Positions 53,876-62,700 of a stretch of DNA of 64,000 bases are shown here, in pieces; within the stretch, counting starts at the first letter, position 1; each line of letters opens with the position of its first letter. The stretch spans positions 46,218 to 110,217 of the forward strand of contig NZ_OMKE01000015.1 in NCBI RefSeq assembly GCF_900299535.1, read 5' to 3'. The DNA is from Aquimarina aquimarini. Its GTDB lineage: Bacteria; Bacteroidota; Bacteroidia; Flavobacteriales; Flavobacteriaceae. Under the pieces are notes generated by a model that made no database searches, was not told the origin of the DNA, and saw only the letters and a program-made list of their open reading frames with translations. Position numbers and translations under genes: made by a program.

Positions 53876-53892
53876 TTATTTAGATCAAATAT
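53876..53892. promoter_or_regulatory. Candidate iron box before the second xenosiderophore receptor
   Basis: TTATTTAGATCAAATAT, 44 bases before the receptor ATG. It matches the reverse complement of the operon box at 38929-38945 in 16 of 17 positions. Confidence 0.6.
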
Positions 53893-53935
53893 ATATAATA
53901 TTATGAATTCTCAATAAATTGTTAAATAAAATAGT

Positions 53936-56284
53936 ATGTCAGTGTTTGTTTTAAGAAGAAATAGTTGTCTGTTTTTTCTGTTTTTATGTAGTATTGTTTG
54001 TAATGCTCAAACCAATATTACAGGTGTAGTAATTGATCAAAATTCTAATCCTGTCCCAGAAGCATCTATACAGGTTGTAGAACTCAAAAAGAAAGGTGTA
54101 GTAAGTGATTTCGAAGGTAGATTTACTCTTGAAATTCCTTCTGGGTCTTATACCTTAAAAATAAGTTATGTAGGGTTTAAAACGTACTTGCAGAAAGTAG
54201 ATGTAATCAGTTCAGAAACCACATCACTTACCATAAGATTGCAAGAAGACATTAATAAATTGAGTGATGTTATTGTAAAAGGAAGAACCAAGGCCCAAAA
54301 AACTCGTGAAAAAGCATTTGAGGTAGAAGTAATAGAGACCAAAGGTTTAAAGAATATGAGTGTTGATGTAAATTCTGTTCTTATGACAATTCCAGGAGTT
54401 AATATCAGACAAAATGGAGGTTTGGGTTCAGGATTTGATTTTTCATTAAACGGTTTATCAGGTAAGCAAGTAAAGTTTTTTATAGATGGAATACCACAAG
54501 AAAACTTTGGTAGCTCATTATCACTCAATAACTTTCCAGCTACGTTGGTAGAAAGAGCAGAAGTGTTCAAAGGCGTTGTACCTATTTATTTGGGAGCAGA
54601 TGCACTGGGAGGAGCTATAAATATAATTACCAATCAACGTAAGAATGATTTTCTTGATGTATCCTATGATATAGGGTCTTTTAATACCCATCGTGCAACA
54701 TTAAACGGTCAGTATTATAGTGATAAGGGGTTTGTAGCAAAAGTATCTTCATTTTATAACTATTCAGATAATGATTATAAAATTGATGGGATAGAAATAA
54801 GAGATGAGCTGGGTAACGACACAGGAACTATACGCAATGGTGTAAGACGATTTCACGATGCTTATAATTCTCAAATGATTAATGTAAAAGCAGGGATAGT
54901 AGATAAAAAAATAGCAGATCAACTATTGGTAGGAATTACAGCATCTGCCAATAGAAATGAAATTCAGCATCCAATTGATCCACAAAACCCATTTGGGGAG
55001 GTGTTTGAAGAAAATAATGTAATTCAAGCTTCAATTATTTATGAAAAAAGAAACTTGCTAAAAGAAAAATTAAACCTGAAATTATTTGCAGCTATTAGTG
55101 AGAATAATGATAAAAAGGTGGATACTTCTTCTAGAAAATATGATTGGTTTGGAGGTTTTATAGAAAGATCAGATCAAGATAAAGGAGAATTTGAATTCAG
55201 TAAAACTCTATTTGAGTTTAAAGATAAAATGCATTTGCTTAATGCTTCTGCCAATTATAAAATAGGAGAACAAAGCACATTAAATTTTAACTACACAAAA
55301 AACTACCTCAAAAGACAAGGAGAAGACCCTGCAAGAGCAGGAAGGATAGCGTTTAATGATCCTCATATTTTAGATAAAAACATACTCGGGTTATCCTATG
55401 ATGTAAGTCTTTTTGAAGACTCTTGGAGTACAACATTATTTACCAAAGGGTATCTGCTAAACTCTGAAGGTATAATTGAAGATGTTTATGCCAATGATGA
55501 AGATCGTTACACAAAATTCAAAAATAATTTTGAAGAATTAGGATATGGGGTAGCGTCTACTTATAAAATGTCAGACCGTATTCAGGTCAAAGGTTCTTTT
55601 GAAAGAACGTTTAGAATACCCGAAGGATATGAAGCTTTTGGAGATGGACTGTTACTAAAAACAAATCCCAATTTATTACCAGAAGAAAGCTATAATGTAA
55701 ATATTGGTTTTTTATTAAACAATCAATGGGATAAACTAAGAGTTAATTTTGACACTAATTTCTTTATTAGAGACACAAAAAACTTAATTGTCTTATGGTC
55801 TGAAGGGATTAACTCCAGATATTTTAATACTGCTGATGCTAGTAGTATTGGTATAGAAGGAGAAATAAAGGCTACATATAACGATAATTTTTTCGTTGCT
55901 GTTAATGCTACTTACCAAAAAATACAAGATGATGTATTAAATGAACGCATAGCTAATATACCATATCTATTCGGAAACTTAAGAGCTGGGTATAATATAC
56001 CAAACATACTTTCTAACCATGATAAGATGTCTCTTTCTTTGGATTCTTATTTTGTGAATGAATTCCCTTTTCAGTCCTTTAGTCAAGGAGCACCTGAAGA
56101 GAGATTTTTTATTCCCGAACAATTATCTCATAACATTCAACTAGGGTATTCTTTTAAGCAAGGAAAGTATAATATTTCTGTACAAGCACGAAATGTTACA
56201 GATGCGATAGTCAAAGATAACCTTGATATACAAAAGCCAGGAAGAGCTTTTTATCTAAAACTAAGATACTTTATATCGAACTAA
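53936..56284 (+). CDS. TonB-dependent receptor, XusA-like
   Basis: 782 residues: signal peptide (about 1-25; FFLFLCSIVCNAQ), carboxypeptidase-regulatory-like domain (about 27-112; ITGVVIDQNSNPVPEASIQV), plug (about 120-235; IPGVNIRQNGGLGSGFDFSLNG ... FFIDGIPQENFG ... VFKGVVPIYLG ... ALGGAINIIT) and barrel to a terminal aromatic-rich strand. It is a paralogue of the receptor at 23774 and, like it, is followed 30 bases later by a DUF4374-like surface lipoprotein. This is the XusA/XusB order of the Bacteroides xenosiderophore system. The divergent AraC regulator and iron box suggest ligand- and iron-controlled expression. Confidence 0.92.
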   Translation: MSVFVLRRNSCLFFLFLCSIVCNAQTNITGVVIDQNSNPVPEASIQVVELKKKGVVSDFEGRFTLEIPSGSYTLKISYVGFKTYLQKVDVISSETTSLTIRLQEDINKLSDVIVKGRTKAQKTREKAFEVEVIETKGLKNMSVDVNSVLMTIPGVNIRQNGGLGSGFDFSLNGLSGKQVKFFIDGIPQENFGSSLSLNNFPATLVERAEVFKGVVPIYLGADALGGAINIITNQRKNDFLDVSYDIGSFNTHRATLNGQYYSDKGFVAKVSSFYNYSDNDYKIDGIEIRDELGNDTGTIRNGVRRFHDAYNSQMINVKAGIVDKKIADQLLVGITASANRNEIQHPIDPQNPFGEVFEENNVIQASIIYEKRNLLKEKLNLKLFAAISENNDKKVDTSSRKYDWFGGFIERSDQDKGEFEFSKTLFEFKDKMHLLNASANYKIGEQSTLNFNYTKNYLKRQGEDPARAGRIAFNDPHILDKNILGLSYDVSLFEDSWSTTLFTKGYLLNSEGIIEDVYANDEDRYTKFKNNFEELGYGVASTYKMSDRIQVKGSFERTFRIPEGYEAFGDGLLLKTNPNLLPEESYNVNIGFLLNNQWDKLRVNFDTNFFIRDTKNLIVLWSEGINSRYFNTADASSIGIEGEIKATYNDNFFVAVNATYQKIQDDVLNERIANIPYLFGNLRAGYNIPNILSNHDKMSLSLDSYFVNEFPFQSFSQGAPEERFFIPEQLSHNIQLGYSFKQGKYNISVQARNVTDAIVKDNLDIQKPGRAFYLKLRYFISN

Positions 56285-56314
56285 ATTTTACAATAATTAC
56301 TAAAACAGAAAACA

Positions 56315-57649
56315 ATGAAAACAAAAAAAATAAATTGGATAAAAAGTATGTTGCTACTTTTTGTAATCTCTAGTGTTGCTCTTTCCTGTAGTAGTGACGA
56401 TGATACAACGATTACCCCTCCAGATCCAGAGCCAATTTCGATATCTAAATATGTAGTAGGCTTTCAGGCTAATCCAATAGGACAAGCAACAGGAGTTGAT
56501 TATGTTTTAGAACTACCATCCCTTGAGTCTCTTACAACAGGAGAGATTACAGTAGAAGGACAGGGAATCCCATTAAAAGGATGGAGATTTTTTCATAGCG
56601 TAAACAATACTATTTTTTCATCAGGATATGGAGATGATGATAAATGTATTGCTTATCAATTGGATGAAGCTGGAAAATTAAAAGAAGCAGCAAACTTTAC
56701 TTTTCAGTCAACATTAGATAACTATGCAGCTATTGATGATAAAACATTACTCGCTGTAGAATTAACTGGTGGTGTAGATGATTTTACCAAAAATATTCCT
56801 GATAGAAGTTTTTATGTTGTCAATGCAGAAACAGGCTTGCTAGAAAAAGTAGTTACACATGCCATCGATAGTCGTGTTGGTGAAGGAACAGAAGGGAGCC
56901 CTGCTTATATTCCATGGGTTACAGGAATGGTGCTAAGAGGCGGAAAATTATTTGTGTCTTACCATAAATTGTTACCAGATAATAGCTTTGCTCCTGTTGG
57001 GGTAGATAAAGCACACGTAGCAGTATTTAAATATCCAGAGTTTGAACTGGAGTCATTGATAGAAGACGAAAGAACAAGTTTTATTGGGATTAACGGGCAT
57101 AGTACAGGAATCGAAAAAACAGAGAATGGAGATATCTACTCATTTTCATCTTCTTCTGATGCTGCTGCTATTACTGGAGCAACTAAACCTTCTGGAATTC
57201 TTAGAATTAAAAATGGAACAACAACCTTTGATCCAGATTACTTTTTTGATGTAGAAAACGCACCAAATGGTGGTAAGTTATTTTGGATGGATTATGTGGG
57301 TAATGGAAAAGCTATCGGTAGAATTGTTATGGATGATTCTTTAGGAACATGGACCGTATTTGCTGAACAAGGAAGTTTCTTTAAAATGGTAGTTATCGAT
57401 TTGATCAATCAAACAGTAACAGATGTACAAGGAATACCTGCTCATGCCAATAGATATACTTCGCCAATGTTTGTAGAAGATGGAAAAGCCTATTTAAGTA
57501 GTCGTGTAGGAGCGTCACTAGCATCTGGAGGTAAGATTGAAGATGGAGAAACTCATATCTATATAGTAGATCCAGAAACAGCAATGGCAACCAAAGGAGC
57601 CAAAGTAAAAGGACTAACACTCAAAGGAATATTTAAAGTGTCTAATTAA
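56315..57649 (+). CDS. DUF4374-type surface lipoprotein, XusB-like
   Basis: 444 residues. The lipobox ALSC (Cys25) is followed by SSDDD, the Bacteroidota surface-export signal, then an acidic Pro-rich linker. The mature domain is a beta-propeller of the DUF4374 type: YVVGFQANP-GQATGVDYVL, GWRFFHSVNNTIFSSGY, FYVVNAETGLLEKV, WVTGMVLRGGKLFVSYH and SGILRIKNGTTTFDPDYFFD. XusB proteins bind ferric siderophores on the outside and hand them to XusA, so it is expected to partner the receptor just upstream. The XusC-type PepSY reductase of the Bacteroides system is not present here. Confidence 0.88.
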   Translation: MKTKKINWIKSMLLLFVISSVALSCSSDDDTTITPPDPEPISISKYVVGFQANPIGQATGVDYVLELPSLESLTTGEITVEGQGIPLKGWRFFHSVNNTIFSSGYGDDDKCIAYQLDEAGKLKEAANFTFQSTLDNYAAIDDKTLLAVELTGGVDDFTKNIPDRSFYVVNAETGLLEKVVTHAIDSRVGEGTEGSPAYIPWVTGMVLRGGKLFVSYHKLLPDNSFAPVGVDKAHVAVFKYPEFELESLIEDERTSFIGINGHSTGIEKTENGDIYSFSSSSDAAAITGATKPSGILRIKNGTTTFDPDYFFDVENAPNGGKLFWMDYVGNGKAIGRIVMDDSLGTWTVFAEQGSFFKMVVIDLINQTVTDVQGIPAHANRYTSPMFVEDGKAYLSSRVGASLASGGKIEDGETHIYIVDPETAMATKGAKVKGLTLKGIFKVSN

Positions 57650-57818
57650 CTCTTCTTTTGATCTTTGAGGAGAAAAATAGCTTTTGTAAATCAGATTTCG
57701 TTGTCAGACAAGCCTTGTTGAATGTTGTATAATACCACTTCTATGTTCCATAATTATTCGACAGGCTTTGATGGCAATCTGATAAAATCATAAACAAGTA
57801 ATCAAACCTTAGAAAAAG

Positions 57819-57848
57819 CGCTCCTGAATCATTCAGGGGTGTTTTTTT
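57819..57848 (+). terminator. Terminator between the XusB-like gene and the DUF4198-like gene
   Basis: CCTGAA-tca-TTCAGG, extended by wobble pairs on both sides, followed by seven T. It ends 23 bases before the next ATG, so it may act as an attenuator for the following gene. Confidence 0.7.
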
Positions 57849-57870
57849 ATATAAGAAAACAACATACAAA

Positions 57871-58590
57871 ATGAAAAAAACAATAGGAATAATAGCACTT
57901 TTTTTGCTATGTACAACAAACACTTTTGCTCATTTCTTTTGGATAGAAACCAATCCAACAGGAGCTATAGGAAAGGAACATGAAATACGGGTGTATTTTG
58001 GTGAGTTTTCTAGCGGAACCTCAGAAAAAACAGATGGAAAGGTATTTGAAAATTCAAAACATTATACGCTTTGGGTAGTAGATCAAAACGGTAATAAAAC
58101 AGAATTAAAAACGACTGCAGAAGATTTTTATCATGTAGCAAATTTTACACCCAAAACAGAAGGTATATATTCTGTTGTATTGGATAATAAAAAATATAAA
58201 GTCTTAGATTTTACAAAATATGATTATGGTATCTTTAGACCGCAATATCATTCTGTAGCCAAAGTAACGGTAGGCACAAGTAATGTGCACCAAACTGCGG
58301 CAGTTAATCCAGAGAGTATTACTATTATTGATCACTCTACAACAACCAATAAAGCAGAGCTTCAGGTACTTTTTAAAGGAGAACCTTTGGTAGAATCAGA
58401 AGTTACGATCTTTATGAAAGAAAGTTGGTCAAAAAAAATGAAGACAGATAAAAATGGAATGATAATTTTTAATTTGCCATTCAAAACCCGTTATGTGATT
58501 GAAGCAACGCATGAGGATAAAGAACCAGGAGTATATAATGAAGAACCATATCAATTTACATGGCATTGTGCGGTATACACAATAAATTGA
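57871..58590 (+). CDS. Periplasmic DUF4198-like protein
   Basis: 239 residues with a cleaved signal peptide (MKKTIGIIALFLLCTTNTFA, about 20 residues). The mature protein begins HFFWIETNP, which together with IGKEHEIRVYFGEF, NKTELKTTAEDFYHVANFTPKTEGIYSV and a later TDKNGMIIFNLP is the pattern of the DUF4198 family (NikM-like), beta-rich periplasmic proteins linked to metal uptake. An N-terminal His after cleavage is a possible metal ligand. Encoded after the XusA/XusB-like pair across an attenuator, it probably serves the same uptake pathway in the periplasm. Confidence 0.8.
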   Translation: MKKTIGIIALFLLCTTNTFAHFFWIETNPTGAIGKEHEIRVYFGEFSSGTSEKTDGKVFENSKHYTLWVVDQNGNKTELKTTAEDFYHVANFTPKTEGIYSVVLDNKKYKVLDFTKYDYGIFRPQYHSVAKVTVGTSNVHQTAAVNPESITIIDHSTTTNKAELQVLFKGEPLVESEVTIFMKESWSKKMKTDKNGMIIFNLPFKTRYVIEATHEDKEPGVYNEEPYQFTWHCAVYTIN

Positions 58591-58609
58591 TATACAAAAT
58601 CAAAAAATA

Positions 58610-59263
58610 ATGACTGAAAAAGAGTTAAAGGCAATAGCAGCACAATTAAGTTGCCCTACTGGAGATTCGGGATTAGAGATAGCAGAAAAAATGAATCAAA
58701 CCAATTCAGGTATGATTTCTAATACTATTGATCAGCTAAACCTAAAGCCAAATGACCATGTCCTAGAGTTAGGACACGGCAATGCAAGCCACCTTAGAGA
58801 AATATTTACTAAGACAACAGATTTATTATATACAGGATTAGAGATATCAGACTCTATGAAGGATGAATCAGAAAAACTTAATAAAGAATGGGTAGACAAG
58901 AAGAAAGCAGAATTTACATTGTATGACGGATGTACCCTCCCTTTTTCTGAAAACTGTTTTGATAAAATAATGACTGTAAACACCCTTTATTTTTGGGAAA
59001 AACCTGTAGAATTATTGAAAGAAATCTACAAAGTCTTAAAAATAGACGGAATGGCATGTATCACATTTGCAGATATCAATTTTATGAAAACCTTACCTTT
59101 TGTAGATACAAGGTTTGAACTGTATGATGTAGAGAAATTCAAAAATTTAGCAAAAGAAATACCTTTTAAGTCGATAGTAGCTGTTGAAAAAAATGAAATA
59201 GTAGAAAGCAAAGCAGGTGATACAGTAAATAGAAAATATTTGATTATGAAGCTTACAAAATAA
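58610..59263 (+). CDS. Class I SAM-dependent methyltransferase
   Basis: 217 residues. SAM motif I is VLELGHGNASHLREIF (about residues 47-62), with LLYTGLEISDSM as motif II, DGCTLPFSENCFDKIMTVNTLYFWEKPVELLKEIYKVLK as motifs III-IV, and a C-terminal Lys/Glu-rich substrate region. This is the methyltransferase-11 (UbiE-like) type. It starts 19 bases after the DUF4198-like gene, so it is the last gene of that unit. The substrate is unknown; it could modify an imported ligand or be unrelated cargo. Confidence 0.85.
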   Translation: MTEKELKAIAAQLSCPTGDSGLEIAEKMNQTNSGMISNTIDQLNLKPNDHVLELGHGNASHLREIFTKTTDLLYTGLEISDSMKDESEKLNKEWVDKKKAEFTLYDGCTLPFSENCFDKIMTVNTLYFWEKPVELLKEIYKVLKIDGMACITFADINFMKTLPFVDTRFELYDVEKFKNLAKEIPFKSIVAVEKNEIVESKAGDTVNRKYLIMKLTK

Positions 59264-59784
59264 TTTTAATGCTATTGTGAACAAAGCATAAAAACACCTT
59301 GTAAAAATGACCATAGCTACTACATCTGATGTCTAGTAATTACTGAACAAAAGAATATTTTTCTATTTTTAATATATTCAAATAATAAATGAATATAAGG
59401 TGTCATCAAAGAAATAATAGCAAATCTCAGAAAAATCATAACAAGCGATAATTAATTAAAAGACACCAATATAATGTATCGCTTTTCATTATAACGAATT
59501 GATCTTTTTTGATCAATTCGTTTCATTTCTTCATAGAAACATTTTTATGATGCCTTAAACCTCAAATATATGAGGGTTTTCCACACGTGTATACTGGTGT
59601 TTTTAGATTAACTTTGATACTATAGGATAGGTATGCATTTTAACGAAAAACTACACCTTGTCTGTTTTTCAGGGGTTTTACCGATAGTTGATGGGTTTTC
59701 AAATATATCAGCAAAATTTTAACAAAGGAAGTAATTAAATTAGTTAGTGCACATTACCTGTTATTAATTGTTATTTCCTTCCAT
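59264..59784. other. Intergenic region before the giant secreted protein
   Basis: 521 bases with no coding frame I can support. A perfect 12-bp hairpin AACGAATTGATC/GATCAATTCGTT at 59493-59522, with a weak T tract, may end transcription of the methyltransferase unit. A Bacteroidota-type -7 element TAACTTTG at 59609-59616 could start the next gene, though I see no clear -33 TTTG partner. Confidence 0.5.
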
Positions 59785-62700
59785 ATGAAAAAACACTGCA
59801 TTTTTATTTTTATTACAATTATCAGTATCCTTCATACTTATGGACAGCTAAGTGATTTACATTATTTGCCCCCACTAAAACAGGGTAATGGTGGCACAGG
59901 ATCAATAAGTCAGCAAAGAATTTATTTATCTACACCAGAAGCAACACCCTTTGATGTAGTTATTTATAGAGGAACCAGTATGACACCTATAGCAACCATA
60001 ACCAATTTGTCTAATACAAATTCTCAGACATATAATCTGGCAAATGGAAATAACGGAATAACTTTAGTGAATACAAATAGTACAGGGATTGTATTAAATA
60101 ATGGAGGATTAAAATTTGAATCCGCAGGAGGACAGAAGTTTTATGTAAATTATAGAGGAAGGTCTAATTCTCAAGCAACTTCATTAACATCAAAAGGGAG
60201 GCAAGCAATGGGAACCTCTTTTAAATGGGGTGGAAGACCAAATTATGGAAATGGACATAATACGTTAAATGCTGTAGTTGGAATTATGGCCACGACAGAC
60301 AATACAACCGTAACTGTCTTTGGATATAACACAGACTGTACATTTAGAAATACAAGTAACGCCTCAGGAATTACTGCCGATAATATAACAATTACTTTGA
60401 ATGAAGGGCAATCATATGTGTTAGAGGCTCCTAGAAATAATACGACAGCAAATATTGATGGGTGGTTGGGAGCAACAATACAATCTAATAAAAATATAGT
60501 AATCTCAAACGGAAACCTTAATGGAGCTCCTTCTGCAACAAGTAATAGTCGTGATGCAGGAATAGATCAACCAGTTCCAGAAAATGTATTAGGTAGAGAA
60601 TATGTATTTATTAGAACTAATGGGTCTAATGTAAACGAAACACCAATTATTATTGGTACGCAGAACGGAACAGATATTTTTGTAAATGGTTCGGGAACTC
60701 CAATTGCTACAATTAATAATGGAGAATATTTTGTAATTCCTGCAACTAATTATTCTTCCTCGTCCTTAGGAGGTAATATGTATGTAACTACGAACAAAGA
60801 AGTATATGCATACCAAAATATAGCAGGATCCAGTGGTATACAAACAGGAGGATTAAATTTTATTGCTCCAGTCAATTGTTTACTGCCACCAGCAATGGAT
60901 AATATTAATGATATACGCAATGTAGCTGGAGCTAATTTTACAGGTGGAATTACAATTACAGCAGCATCAAGCACTCCAGACGCTAATATTGTAGTAACCG
61001 ATAATACAGGAGCTGTTACACTACCATCCTCTATTCCAGTTGCAGGAACTTCAGATTGGAAAACAATTACAGTTTCAGGCCTCACAGGAGATGTCAAAGT
61101 ACAATCTACAGGGCCAATCGCAGTAGGTTTTTTTGGTGTAAGTGGCAATGCAGGAATTGCAGGTTACTTTTCAGGATTTGATACAGTACCAGTTGTTCAA
61201 CTTGATGTAACAGGAGGAGGTTGTTTACCAGGATCTGATGTGTTTGAAATCTCTGCCAGTTTTGATGCATATCAATGGTTTGAAAATGGAGTTGAAATAT
61301 CAGGGGCAACTACAAGTGCCTATACTCCTATGGGACCTGGAGATTTCTTTGTAAGAGTTACTAGAGGAACATGTACATATGATTCGGCAATTTTGTCTGT
61401 CTATAATTGTGCTCCAGAAATTGTACTTACAAAAACAGTAGACAATACTTCTGGAATCGAAGGAGACACAGTTACTTTTACAATAACAGTAGAACATCTT
61501 GGCGTTGACCCTGTAAGCAATTTAGTGATCAATGATATACTACCATCAGAACTTAGTTTTGGAACAGCAACCCCAAGTTTTGGATCATGGACAGCCCCTA
61601 ATTGGACTATCGGAGATATGTTTAGTGGAGAAGTACACACGCTGACAGTAGAAGCTACAATCAATGAGATATCATCGGGAACCACAGTTACTAATATCAT
61701 CGTTAATTCTCAAACAGAAGTAGAAGCAGATGTTTTACCCGATGATGATACCGAAGATATAACCATAATTAATAATGAACTAGCAATAACCAAAACAGAT
61801 GGTGCTCCACCAGATGGCAGTTATGATACTGTAGGTGAAGTAATAACTTATGATTTTGTAGTGACAAATACGGGAGATCAAGTAATTCCATTAGTAACTA
61901 TTGTTGATCCTAATATTGATTCAGGTAGTTTGTCGCCAGCTTCTGTCAATAACCTTGCGGTAGGAGCGTCGGCTAATTTTACAGCAACCCATACCATTAC
62001 ACAAGCAGATATCGAAGCAGATCAAGTGGTGAATACTGCCATAGCTCAAGGAACACTATCAAACGGTTTTGTGATTTCAGATATTTCTGATGATCCTGAT
62101 GACCCTAATAATAATGAAGATGATCCCACGATTACACCCATAGATCAAAAAGGAGCTCTTGTTCTCCAGAAAATTGCACAACCCGCACCAGATGGATTGT
62201 ATAATGCTTTAGGCGAGGTTATAACCTATGAACTCACTGTTATCAATACAGGAAATGTGAGTATTAATAATGTTACCATCACAGATTCAAATGCAGATCC
62301 AGGAAGTATAAGTCCGATATCTGTAGCAAACTTACCAGCAGGAGCCTCTACAGTCTTTACAGCACAACATACTATTGTACAAAATGATTTTGATAACGGG
62401 AATACAACTAATACAGCAACGGTGACAGGAACAGAAGTTGTTGAAGGAGCAGTTATAAGTGATACGTCAGACGACCCTACTACAGTGACTCCAAATGATC
62501 CTACAGTAGTGAGTATTCCTCAGTTTGGACAATTAGACGTAACCAAAGTAAGTAGTCCTCCCGCAGATGGAGCATATGATACCGTTGGAGAGGTGATTAC
62601 CTATACTATAATTGCCACTAGTATAGGAAATGTAACATTAACAAATATCAATGTAGTTGACCCCAATGCAGATACTGTTGTATTGCAAAGTACAACAGGT

